From positions 124,001 to 188,000 of the forward strand of contig NZ_KE384450.1 in assembly GCF_000425785.1 (NCBI RefSeq): 64,000 bases of DNA, read 5' to 3'. Position numbers and translations under genes: made by a program. Below, piece by piece: positions 1 through 8,430 of this stretch. This stretch comes from Pseudomonas taiwanensis DSM 21245. GTDB lineage: Bacteria > Pseudomonadota > Gammaproteobacteria > Pseudomonadales > Pseudomonadaceae. Position 1 is the first letter of the stretch. Each line of letters opens with the position of its first letter. The notes beneath the pieces are model-generated. The model did not search any database and was not told the DNA's origin. It worked only from the letters and a program-made list of their open reading frames with translations.

Positions 1-79
1 GCCAGGAATTCCATGTACCGTTCAACCAGGCCCTGGAGCCATGAACCAGGGCTTATCTGCCATTGTTCAGGAGACTGTC

Positions 80-934
80 ATGCCCTTAGCGCAATTGATC
101 ACCCCGCAGCAGCTGGCCGAGCGTCTGGACTCGCCCACGTTGGTGGTCCTCGATTGTCGTTTTGCCTTGGAAGATGTCGATTACGGCCAGCGCAGCTATG
201 CCGGAGGTCATATCGCCGGGGCGCATTTCGCCGATCTGGAGCGCGATCTCAGTGGTCCGGTGACCAAGGGCAAGACGGGCCGTCATCCCTTGCCTGAGCC
301 GCGCCGCCTGGTAGAGCGGCTGCGTGAATGGGGGGTGGACAATGACAGTGAAGTGGTGCTGTACGACGATGGACCGGGTGCGTTTGCCGCGCGTGCCTGG
401 TGGCTGCTGGCTTGGCTGGGCAAGCGCGATGGCGTGTTCATCCTCGACGGTGGGCTCAAAGCGTGGCACGCCGCGCACCTGCCATTGAGCCTGGATCCTC
501 CGCCCAAGCGCCAAGGGACCTTCACCGGCGAGCCGGACATGAAGTTGCTGATCGACGCCGGGCATCTGGCCAAGCGCTTGGGGAGCCCGGACCTGACCCT
601 GCTGGATGCCCGGGCCTTGCCACGTTTTCGTGGTGAGGTGGAGCCGATCGACCCCGTCGCGGGGCACATTCCAGGGGCGCAATGTGCGGCCTTTACCGAC
701 AACCTGGGGGCGGATGGACGATTCTTGCCGGCAGAGCAGCTCAAGCAGCGCTATGCCGAGAAACTGGCGGGGCGTGAACCTGATCAGCTGGTGGCTTACT
801 GCGGGTCGGGCGTAACGGCGTGCCACAACCTGTTCGCGCTGGCGTTGGCGGGGTATCCGTTGGGACGGTTGTATGCGGGGTCTTGGAGCGAATGGATCAA
901 TGACCCCGAACATGGCGTCGCTACAGGGGAGTGA
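80..934 (+). CDS. sseA: 3-mercaptopyruvate/thiosulfate sulfurtransferase, two rhodanese domains
   Basis: The 284-residue protein has two rhodanese domains, an inactive N-terminal one and a C-terminal one carrying the catalytic cysteine (about C241) in the loop CGSGVTA. That loop is typical of 3-mercaptopyruvate sulfurtransferases such as SseA rather than of thiosulfate-preferring rhodaneses, so mercaptopyruvate is the likelier sulfur donor (inference from family knowledge). The enzyme should be cytoplasmic. I chose the ATG at 80 because AGGAG lies just upstream and the conserved sequence begins there; an in-frame ATG at 41 would add 13 residues of no family character. It is convergent with the hydrolase gene on the opposite strand. 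Confidence 0.9.
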   Translation: MPLAQLITPQQLAERLDSPTLVVLDCRFALEDVDYGQRSYAGGHIAGAHFADLERDLSGPVTKGKTGRHPLPEPRRLVERLREWGVDNDSEVVLYDDGPGAFAARAWWLLAWLGKRDGVFILDGGLKAWHAAHLPLSLDPPPKRQGTFTGEPDMKLLIDAGHLAKRLGSPDLTLLDARALPRFRGEVEPIDPVAGHIPGAQCAAFTDNLGADGRFLPAEQLKQRYAEKLAGREPDQLVAYCGSGVTACHNLFALALAGYPLGRLYAGSWSEWINDPEHGVATGE

Positions 935-969
935 GTCATCGGTTGCCGGGACTGTCGCCGGCAATGGCG

Positions 970-1962
970 CTACAGGCCTTCGACCAGCCACTGCGGAATC
1001 CGGCGCTCAAGGTAGTAACCCGGATTTCGCAGGCTGCCGTCGACGAACCCCACGTGCCCGCCACGGTGGTGTAACTCGAAGTGCGTTTGTGGCGCGAGTT
1101 CTTCGAGCCCAGGCAGGCTGTGGCTGGACACGAATGGGTCGTCGCTTGAGTGGATGATCAGCGTCGGAGTCCGGTTGGCGCCCAGAAAGTAGCGGCTCGA
1201 TGAGCGCCGATAGTAATCGTGTGCGTCCTTGAACCCGTTCAGCGGCGCGGTAACCTTGCCGTCAAAGTCCCAGAAAGTGCGCAGGTTGCGCAGCGGTCCG
1301 AGCCGCGCCAACGCCTCAAGCCCTTCATCATGGCCACGGTCGCGGAAGTGTTTCTGCTTTTGCAGCACATAGGCGAGCATTTCCCGCATGAAATGTGCCT
1401 GGTAGACCTTCGAGAAGCCCTGCCCGATGCGGTCGGCGCACTGGTCCAGGCGAAACGGCACCGACACTGCCACCGCCGCCTCCAGCCCGCTGGCTGCGCC
1501 ACTTTCGCCCAGGTACTTGAGCAATACATTGCCGCCGAGCGAATAGCCCACTGCGAACAGCAGCGAAAGCGGACGCTGGGCCCGCAGGTGGGCGACGATC
1601 TCGGCAAGGTCTTCACTGGCGCCTGAATGGTAGCTGCGCGGCAACAGGTTCGGCTCGCCCGAACAGCCTCGCCAGTTCACCGCCACGCTGGCCCAGCCAC
1701 GCGCTTGCAGGGCACCCTGCAAGCCTTTGACATAGGGTGAGTGGGAGGACCCGGTCAGTCCATGCAGTACCAGTACCAGGGGGGCATCCGGCTGGTGCGG
1801 TCCATGCCAGTCAAGATCGATGAAGTCGCCGTCGGCCAGCCACAAGCGTTCACGGTCGCGTGGGAGCTCGGGCAGCTTGCGCCAAAGCGGCCCCCACAAC
1901 GTCTGCAAATGAGGGTTGGACAGGCCGGCGGCCGGGCGGAAAGTGACGTTGAGGCTTGGCAT
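970..1962 (-). CDS. yheT: YheT-family alpha/beta hydrolase
   Basis: This 330-residue alpha/beta hydrolase has the YheT-like start (NPHLQTLWGP), an oxyanion region at LHGLTGS, the nucleophile elbow GYSLGGN with Ser141, an acidic residue in the SSDDPF region and the catalytic His in GGHVGF near the C-terminus. These residues are visible; the physiological substrate is unknown, and members of this family are described as esterases or hydrolases of uncertain role. It is the last gene of the minus-strand run, 60 bp downstream of an inactive M16 peptidase subunit, so co-transcription is plausible. No signal peptide is seen. Confidence 0.85.
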   Translation of the reverse strand: MPSLNVTFRPAAGLSNPHLQTLWGPLWRKLPELPRDRERLWLADGDFIDLDWHGPHQPDAPLVLVLHGLTGSSHSPYVKGLQGALQARGWASVAVNWRGCSGEPNLLPRSYHSGASEDLAEIVAHLRAQRPLSLLFAVGYSLGGNVLLKYLGESGAASGLEAAVAVSVPFRLDQCADRIGQGFSKVYQAHFMREMLAYVLQKQKHFRDRGHDEGLEALARLGPLRNLRTFWDFDGKVTAPLNGFKDAHDYYRRSSSRYFLGANRTPTLIIHSSDDPFVSSHSLPGLEELAPQTHFELHHRGGHVGFVDGSLRNPGYYLERRIPQWLVEGL

Positions 1963-2022
1963 GCTGGGCGGCTCGTGATGTGCCCACCTAGATTGCCATG
2001 AAACACCGCCACTGTATCTGCA

Positions 2023-3369
2023 CTATTGGTCGGTGGACGGAAGATCGGGCAAGGGGCGTTGATCGGCGGTGGGGCCGACACTCACGAACACCCGGCGCGA
2101 CCATTCGAGCCGGGTTTGCAACACCGCTCGAACCGCTTCCGGGGTCACTGCCTGCAGCTGCTCGATATAGAGGTTGGTGTGGTTGGCGGGCTGACCGTGT
2201 CGGGCTGCCCCGGCCAGGAGCGCGGCCAGTGTCTGGTTACCTGCCACGGCGCTCATGAACCGGCCGGCCAACTGATTTCTGGCTAGTTCGAGCTCCGCAG
2301 CGGTCGGCCCTTGAGCAATGAACGTTTCCAAGAGTTCTGCGACAAGTGACTGGGAGGCAGTGATGTAGGCCGAGGCGATTTCCCACTCGATGTTCAGCAA
2401 TCCACCTGCTTCATGCGGCGTCAGCCGGCTGCTTGCGTCATAGGTCAGGCCACGTTTCAGGCGCAGTTCCCGGAGCAGCCTGGAATCCACCCCAGCCCCC
2501 AGCACTTCGCTTGCCAGTACAAGGGCCGGATAATCAGGGTCGTCTGGTCGAACGCTCATTGGGATGGCCAGCACCATCGCATTGCTGGCCCCCGCCAGCT
2601 CGACGTGTATCGTCTTGCTCGCAACCTGCGGCACCTCGGGAAGCTGAGCGGCTGCCCAGCCCTGAGGCAGTGCCTGGGTGATGCGCTGGACGATGGCTTC
2701 TGCTTGCTCACGGGTCAGGTCACCGACCATGGCGACACAGAGATTGTTGGCGCTGTAGGCGCGTCGATGAAAAGCCACCAGCTGATCGACAGTCGTCGTT
2801 TCGATGCCTTCTGGCGTAGTGCCCAGGGGATTGCCATAGGGGTGCCCGGCAAATAGATAGCGGTTGGCTTCCAATCGGGTGCGTAGCTGCGGCGTGGTGT
2901 GGCGCGATGCCTGGTAGGGAAGCAATTGCCCTTTCATTTTTGCTAACTCCGCAGAGGCGAAGGCGGGACTGGCGACCAGGGAGGTGAACAGTTCGATTGC
3001 CGGGTCGAGGACCTGCTCGGCGGTCAGGCAGCGCAGGGATACGCTCGAATGTTCGAGGCGGATGCTTGTCTTGACTTGCGCGCCCAGGCGCTCGATCTGG
3101 CTGGCGTACTGCGTGGCATCCAGCGCGGTGGTTCCCTTGTCGAGCATGTGCAGCGTCAAGGCGGCAACACCTGAAGTATCTCCATCGAGCGCGGTGCCTG
3201 CGTTGAAGTAGAGCATGAGGTCGACCATGGGCAGTTCAGGGCGGCGCACGAACCGTACTTGGGTGCCACTCTGCGTCCGCCAGGCTTGGACCTGGATGCG
3301 AATATCATCGAAATGGCTGAAATCCCGCCCTTGCACCGATTGCAGCGCAGTTGCATTCGAGTCGTTCAT
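2023..3369 (-). CDS. M16-family peptidase-like protein, non-catalytic subunit (pair 1)
   Basis: The 448-residue protein has the two-lobed M16 (pitrilysin/insulinase) fold, but the position that would hold the zinc motif reads DGDTSGVAALTLHML and lacks HxxEH. It therefore looks like the inactive partner that M16B heterodimers use to build the substrate chamber. Its first four bases overlap the stop of the catalytic partner at 3366, which suggests translational coupling. No signal peptide or membrane segment is visible at the N-terminus, so this pair is probably cytoplasmic. Substrates are unknown. Confidence 0.88.
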   Translation of the reverse strand: MNDSNATALQSVQGRDFSHFDDIRIQVQAWRTQSGTQVRFVRRPELPMVDLMLYFNAGTALDGDTSGVAALTLHMLDKGTTALDATQYASQIERLGAQVKTSIRLEHSSVSLRCLTAEQVLDPAIELFTSLVASPAFASAELAKMKGQLLPYQASRHTTPQLRTRLEANRYLFAGHPYGNPLGTTPEGIETTTVDQLVAFHRRAYSANNLCVAMVGDLTREQAEAIVQRITQALPQGWAAAQLPEVPQVASKTIHVELAGASNAMVLAIPMSVRPDDPDYPALVLASEVLGAGVDSRLLRELRLKRGLTYDASSRLTPHEAGGLLNIEWEIASAYITASQSLVAELLETFIAQGPTAAELELARNQLAGRFMSAVAGNQTLAALLAGAARHGQPANHTNLYIEQLQAVTPEAVRAVLQTRLEWSRRVFVSVGPTADQRPLPDLPSTDQ

Positions 3370-4667
3370 GGGCGCTCTTCCTCTTTCATGTAAGTAACGG
3401 TCAGCCGTTCATGGCTCAGGTAGCGATGGGCCACAGCTCGTACGTCTTCCGCAGTGACGCTTTGCAGAATCTCGGCCTCCCGGTCGAGCGAATGCGGATC
3501 GAGGCCGCTGGCGGCCATCTGGCCAATCGCACCGGCTTGCTCGCCGATGTCGTCACGGCCGAAGACGGTGTTCGCCAGCAGCCTTGCCTTTGCCCTCGAG
3601 ATCTCCCGTGCCGTCGCGGGTGTTTGCCTGAGCAGCTCGATCTGCGCCCAGACGTGCTCCATCGCCTGTTCCGGCGAGGCCTGTTGCGGATTGTTGAAGA
3701 AGTAGAACGTGAGCAGGCTGTCACCTCGCAGCACATGCAAGTACTGCGAGCCCTTCGCATGCAGAATGTCGCGTTCGCGCATCAGACGTTGAACAAGGCG
3801 CGCGCCTCTGCCCTCGGTGAGCAGTTCGGGAATCAGCCGCAGGGCCAAGGCTTCGAGGTCGGAAGCGGCGGTCGACTGGCTCGGCACATTGAACGCCATG
3901 ATCAGACCTTCACGCAGGCGAGGCAGGGTGATGGTCTGTGTGCGATGAACGGATGCGGTGGCTGGCTTCGGTCGTGCCTTGCTGGGCAGGCGGTTGGCGG
4001 GAATTGCACCGAAATAGTGCTCGACCCACCCGCGTAACCGATCCGATGTCGTGTCGCCGACGACCACCAGCGTTGCGTTGTTTGGGTGATACCAGCTCTG
4101 GTACCAGGTTCGGACAGCATCAGCGGTCATGTCGGCCAGATCCGGGGCGCGGCCGATGATGGGCGTGGCGTAAGGACCGCCCTGCAGCGCCAGTGTGTCG
4201 GCTTGCTCCAGAGCCTGAGCGAGGGGGCTGTTGTCCACTCGGGTGCGGCGCTCCGCCTTGACCACTTCGAGCTCGCGGTCGAAGGCCGCTGGTTCGAGCG
4301 TGGCGCTGGCCATGGAGTCCGCCATGGCCTCCAGAACGACTTCCAGGCGATTGCTGGGCAGGGTGACGGGAAAGTAGGTGGCGTCGTGCGTGGTGGCGGC
4401 GTTCGGTGACCCGCCGAGCGTGCTGATCAGCTTCGAGTATTGGCCGCCAGCAAGCTTGCTGCTGCCTTCGAACATCAAGTGTTCCAGCAGGTGAGACAGC
4501 CCGGAATGACCTGGCGGCTCGTAGCTGGCACCCACGTGGTACCAAAGCTGGGCGCTAACCAAGGGGGCACGGTGGTCCTCACGCAGATAGACCACCAGTC
4601 CGTTGGCTAGGACGAAATGCTGCAGCGGTGGCGCGCTGGTGGCAGCGGTGGATGTCAGAGTGGCCAT
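3366..4667 (-). CDS. M16-family zinc metallopeptidase, catalytic subunit (pair 1)
   Basis: This 433-residue M16 peptidase has the inverted zinc motif HLLEH (H59, E62, H63) and the downstream acidic segment (ELEVVKAERR) that normally supplies the third zinc ligand. The N-terminus (MATLTSTAAT...) has no hydrophobic core, so the protein is predicted to stay in the cytoplasm, unlike the paralogue starting at 8199. It overlaps the inactive subunit by four bases and lies 97 bp downstream of rsmD on the same strand. The family degrades small peptides; the specific substrate cannot be read from the sequence. Confidence 0.9.
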   Translation of the reverse strand: MATLTSTAATSAPPLQHFVLANGLVVYLREDHRAPLVSAQLWYHVGASYEPPGHSGLSHLLEHLMFEGSSKLAGGQYSKLISTLGGSPNAATTHDATYFPVTLPSNRLEVVLEAMADSMASATLEPAAFDRELEVVKAERRTRVDNSPLAQALEQADTLALQGGPYATPIIGRAPDLADMTADAVRTWYQSWYHPNNATLVVVGDTTSDRLRGWVEHYFGAIPANRLPSKARPKPATASVHRTQTITLPRLREGLIMAFNVPSQSTAASDLEALALRLIPELLTEGRGARLVQRLMRERDILHAKGSQYLHVLRGDSLLTFYFFNNPQQASPEQAMEHVWAQIELLRQTPATAREISRAKARLLANTVFGRDDIGEQAGAIGQMAASGLDPHSLDREAEILQSVTAEDVRAVAHRYLSHERLTVTYMKEEERP

Positions 4668-4764
4668 GACCGAGTTGCTCCTGTGTGAAAGTCGAAACAG
4701 GAGCAGCTTGTTTGAATGGGGAGGCCCGTCTGCGTTACTTACTTATGGCGACGGGCCACAGGCC

Positions 4765-5367
4765 TCAGCCTCGCTGCCATAGGGCGTAATGCACCTGGCC
4801 GGTTTTCTTCTCTCGGTGCAGGCGCCAGTTGGCAGGCAATTGCAGGGTCGACGGGGCAGCTTCGCTCTCGGTATAGATCCACGCCTGTTCGCGCAGCCAG
4901 TTGCCTTGTTCCAGCAGATTGCAGGCGTTTGCCAGCAGGTCCTGGTGGAAGGGTGGGTCGAGAAACACCACATCGAACTGCTGCTTGGTCGGGCCTTGCA
5001 GGTAGCGCAGGGCGTCGGTCTGCAGGATCTGCCCGCGTGGGCAGCGCAGGATCTCCAGGTTGTTCTTCAGATTGCTGATGGCTGCCGGGTTGCTGTCCAG
5101 TGCCACGGCATCCTCCGCGCCACGGGACAAGGCTTCCAGTACCAAGGCGCCACTGCCGGTGAAGGCATCCAGCACCCGGGCGCCTTCGATGTAGGGCGCC
5201 AGCCAGTTGAACAGGGTTTCACGTACCCGGTCGGTGGTGGGGCGCAGGCCATCGCCTTCAGGTACCGCCAGGCGCCGGCTGCGCCACTCGCCGGCGATGA
5301 TGCGCAGGTAGCCCTGGCCCTTGCTTTGGCCCTGGTTGGGGCGGGCGGGTGGGGTGGGTCTTGGCAT
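4765..5367 (-). CDS. rsmD: 16S rRNA (guanine(966)-N(2))-methyltransferase RsmD
   Basis: RsmD methylates G966 of 16S rRNA using S-adenosylmethionine during small-subunit assembly. The 200-residue protein shows the RsmD N-terminal signature (RIIAGEWRSRRL), an AdoMet-binding segment (VLDAFTGSGALVLEALSRGA) and the amino-methyltransferase motif DPPF. A basic, proline-rich N-terminus of about 18 residues precedes the domain. Its ATG overlaps the stop of the upstream M16 gene by one base (TAATG), so it is embedded in the peptidase operon. The link to the peptidases looks positional rather than functional. Confidence 0.95.
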   Translation of the reverse strand: MPRPTPPARPNQGQSKGQGYLRIIAGEWRSRRLAVPEGDGLRPTTDRVRETLFNWLAPYIEGARVLDAFTGSGALVLEALSRGAEDAVALDSNPAAISNLKNNLEILRCPRGQILQTDALRYLQGPTKQQFDVVFLDPPFHQDLLANACNLLEQGNWLREQAWIYTESEAAPSTLQLPANWRLHREKKTGQVHYALWQRG

Positions 5368-6851
5368 TAATGCTCCGGTACGCCGAGCGGTGGCTCGGCG
5401 GGTTTATCAGTGGGGGCCGGCAGCGGCTTCTGCGCCACTTTCGGGCCAGCGGTGACGATAACCAATTTGTCGGCCGACAGGTGTTTGTTCATGGCCGCCT
5501 TGACCTGCTCGACGGTCAGGGCCTGGGACTGCTGCATGAAGTCCTCCAGCCAAGTCAGGGGCAAGTTGTAGAAACCGATAGCACCCAACTGGCCAACGAT
5601 GCTCGCGTTGCTGGCGTTGGACAGTGGGAAACTGCCGGCCAGTTCGCGCTTGGCGTCATCCAGTTCCTGCTGCGTCGGACCGTTTTTCAGGTATTCGGCA
5701 AGGATGTCCTGGACCAGCTTTAGGGTGCCCTCGCTGAGTTCGGCGCGGGTTTGCAGGTTGATCATGAAGGGGCCGCGTACCTGCATTGGGCTAAACACGG
5801 AGTAGACCCCGTAGGTCAGGCCGCGCTTCTCGCGCACTTCGCTCATCAACCGGGTGCCGAAGGCCCCTCCGCCGAGGATCTGGTTGCCCAACGAAAGGGC
5901 TGGCCAGTCCGGGTCCTGACGGTCGATGCCCAGTTCGGCCAGCATCAGGTGAGTCTGCTTGGATGGGAAGTCGATATGGGTCAACCCAGCCTTGGGCTCC
6001 GCAGGCTCGGCGGGTTTCGCCAGCGCGGGGCCCTTGGGCAGGGCCGAGGACACTTGTTCGGCGATGGCTTCGGCCTCGCTGCGGCTGAGGTCACCAACCA
6101 GGGCTATGACCGCGTTACCGGCGGTATAGGCCTTGGCATGGAAGGCGCGAAGCTGTTCCAGCGTGATACCGGGCACACTCTGTGCCGTACCGTCGCTGGG
6201 GTGAGCATACGGGTGGTCACCATAGAGCTTGGCGAACAGGGCCTTGCCGGCGATCTTGCCAGGGTTCTGCTTTTCGTACTCGAAACCGGCCAGCAGCTGG
6301 TTCTTGATGCGCTTGAGAGCCTCTTCGGGGAAGGTCGGCTTGCCCGCCACTTCGGCGAACAGCTTGAGTGCAGGGTCACGCTTGTCCTTGGCACTCAGGC
6401 TGCGCAGCGAGGCCACTGCCATGTCGCGGTAGGAACCATTGCCAAAGTCCGCGCCCAGTCCCTCGAAGCCTTCGGCGATGGCGGTCACGTCCTTGCCGGC
6501 CACGCCTTCGTTGAGCATGGCGTTGGTCAGGGCGGCCAGGCCAGGGGTGTCGCCATCCTGGCTGCTGCCGGCGGCGAAGGTCACGCGCAGGTCGAACATG
6601 GGCAGCTCGCGGGCTTCGACGAACAGCACGCGGGCGCCTTCGGCGGTGGTCCAGTTCTGGATGTTCAGCTGACGCCGGCTTGGCGCCTTGCCGTCCAGAT
6701 CGGCCAGCGATTGCAGAGTGTTTGCAGGGCGCGCCGCAGGAGGCTCTGCCTCGGACTGGGCCGGGCGCGCCAGGACAGCGGCCATCGCCACTACCAAGGC
6801 AATGATGCCCGTACCGATCAGCGTGTAGCGTGGTGCGCTGCGATCACTCAT
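5367..6851 (-). CDS. M16-family peptidase-like protein, membrane-anchored non-catalytic subunit (pair 2)
   Basis: This M16-fold protein of 494 residues lacks HxxEH (the region reads GDTPGLAALTNAML), so it is the probable inactive partner of the catalytic gene just upstream. Unlike the pair 1 homologue it begins with a short basic segment and one hydrophobic helix (about residues 10-27), suggesting a signal anchor with the peptidase domains in the periplasm. I set the start at 6851 because GAGGAG lies at the right distance and the ATG overlaps the upstream stop by eight bases. An alternative start at 6881 would add ten residues inside the upstream gene. The C-terminal tail is proline-rich. Confidence 0.88.
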   Translation of the reverse strand: MSDRSAPRYTLIGTGIIALVVAMAAVLARPAQSEAEPPAARPANTLQSLADLDGKAPSRRQLNIQNWTTAEGARVLFVEARELPMFDLRVTFAAGSSQDGDTPGLAALTNAMLNEGVAGKDVTAIAEGFEGLGADFGNGSYRDMAVASLRSLSAKDKRDPALKLFAEVAGKPTFPEEALKRIKNQLLAGFEYEKQNPGKIAGKALFAKLYGDHPYAHPSDGTAQSVPGITLEQLRAFHAKAYTAGNAVIALVGDLSRSEAEAIAEQVSSALPKGPALAKPAEPAEPKAGLTHIDFPSKQTHLMLAELGIDRQDPDWPALSLGNQILGGGAFGTRLMSEVREKRGLTYGVYSVFSPMQVRGPFMINLQTRAELSEGTLKLVQDILAEYLKNGPTQQELDDAKRELAGSFPLSNASNASIVGQLGAIGFYNLPLTWLEDFMQQSQALTVEQVKAAMNKHLSADKLVIVTAGPKVAQKPLPAPTDKPAEPPLGVPEH

Positions 6852-8199
6852 GAGCGGACTCCTCAGGCAGTACGTGGGCAACGCTCAGGCGTTCGCGGGT
6901 GAAATAAGTGCGTGCGGCGTTCTGCAGGTCTTGCGGTGTCACGCGCTTGAGCTCGTCCAGTTCGCTGTCGATCAGCTTCCAGGACAAGCCAACGGTCTCC
7001 AGTTGACCAATGGTGGTGGCCTGGCTGCTGATGGAATCGCGGTCGTAGACCAGACCGGCGATGACCTGGGCACGTACGCGCTCCAACTCTTCGGCGCTGG
7101 GCGGAGTGGTCTTGAGCTCGTCGAGCAGTTGCCAGATGCCTTTTTCCACTTCTTCGAGCGTTTTCTGCTTCTGCACGTTCGGAGTAGCCGAGATCAGGAA
7201 CAGGCTGTCGCCGCGTGTGAAGGCGTTGTAGCTGGACGACGCGCCGGCGACCAATTCCTGGCCACGCTCCAGGCGTGCCGGCATGCGCGCGCTGTAGCCG
7301 CCGTCGAGCAGGGCCGAGATCAGGCGCAGGGCATGTACGGTGCGCGGGTCCTTGGCGGTGGCCAATCCAGGCACGTTGAACCCGTAGATCAGGCTTGGCA
7401 GTTGGGTGCGTACGTGCAGGGTCAGCTGGCGGTAGCCTGGTTTGGCCAACTCCAGCGGCAGCTTGGCCGATGGCACGGTGCGCTTGGGGATGCTGCCGAA
7501 ATACTTCTGTGCCAGGCCCTTGACCTCATCGGCGGTGACATCGCCCACCACTACCAGGGTGGCGTTGTTCGGGGCGTACCAGGATTCGTACCAATGGCGG
7601 AGCTCCTCGACCTTCATGCGTTCGAGGTCGGCCATCCAGCCGATGGTCGGGGTGTGATAGCCGCTGGCCGGATAGGCCATGGCGCGAAACAGCTCGAACG
7701 CCTTCGAACTGGGTTGATCGTCGGTGCGCAGGCGGCGTTCTTCCTTGATGACCTCGATTTCGCGTGCGAACTCGTCGGCGGGCAGGCGCAGACTGGCCAG
7801 GCGGTCGGCTTCCAGCTCCATGGCCACCGGCAGCCGATCGCGGGCAAGTACCTGGTAGTAGGCGGTGTAGTCGTCGCTGGTGAAGGCGTTTTCCTCGGCA
7901 CCGAGGTCCCGCAGGATGCGCGAGGCCTCGCCGGGTCCGATCTTGGCGCTGCCTTTGAACATCATGTGTTCGAGGGCATGGGACAAGCCGGTCTGGCCCG
8001 GTGTCTCGTAGCTGGAGCCAACCTTGTACCAGATCTGCGAGACCACCACCGGGGCGCGATGGTCCTCGCGAACGACCACTTTCAGGCCGTTGTCGAGGAT
8101 GAACTCGTGGGTGGGTTGCACATCGGCGGCCAGGGCCGCGAGGGGCAGGCAGAGCGTGCCGAGCAACAGGCCAGCGGCGCGGCGGGCTAGAGCATTCAT
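6844..8199 (-). CDS. M16-family zinc metallopeptidase, periplasmic catalytic subunit (pair 2)
   Basis: This 451-residue M16 peptidase has the zinc motif HALEH (H74, E77, H78) and the acidic third-ligand region (EIEVIKEERR). The N-terminus is a classical signal peptide: basic residues, a leucine-rich core and an ALA-A cleavage site near residue 24, so the enzyme should be exported to the periplasm. It is the first gene of the minus-strand run (M16, M16-like, rsmD, M16, M16-like, YheT) and is divergent from ftsY across a 231 bp gap. It is clearly paralogous to the gene at 3366-4667, sharing REDHRAP and GLSH.LEH.MF.GS. Confidence 0.92.
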   Translation of the reverse strand: MNALARRAAGLLLGTLCLPLAALAADVQPTHEFILDNGLKVVVREDHRAPVVVSQIWYKVGSSYETPGQTGLSHALEHMMFKGSAKIGPGEASRILRDLGAEENAFTSDDYTAYYQVLARDRLPVAMELEADRLASLRLPADEFAREIEVIKEERRLRTDDQPSSKAFELFRAMAYPASGYHTPTIGWMADLERMKVEELRHWYESWYAPNNATLVVVGDVTADEVKGLAQKYFGSIPKRTVPSAKLPLELAKPGYRQLTLHVRTQLPSLIYGFNVPGLATAKDPRTVHALRLISALLDGGYSARMPARLERGQELVAGASSSYNAFTRGDSLFLISATPNVQKQKTLEEVEKGIWQLLDELKTTPPSAEELERVRAQVIAGLVYDRDSISSQATTIGQLETVGLSWKLIDSELDELKRVTPQDLQNAARTYFTRERLSVAHVLPEESAHE

Positions 8200-8430
8200 A
8201 CGGTGTTTAACCTGTTCGGCGGCCCGCTGGGTTTAGCGTCAGTAGGCCAGGAGGTGCTAGGATACTGATCCGGTTGCCTGGCGACCATGCCTGTCGCCGT
8301 TCTGGCCTGCAGGACCTACGACAAAACATTGCGCATGAACCAGCCGGATTCAAAATAGTCTGTTCTGCGTTTAGAGAATTCCCGATGCGCCAAGTGCTGG
8401 CCCATCGCTACCCTGAGATAGCCGTCTTCC

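Noticed and set aside
27..52. Hairpin GCCCTGG/CCAGGGC near the left edge
   Set aside because: It may be a terminator of a gene outside the window, but there is no T-run on either side and the upstream gene is not visible.
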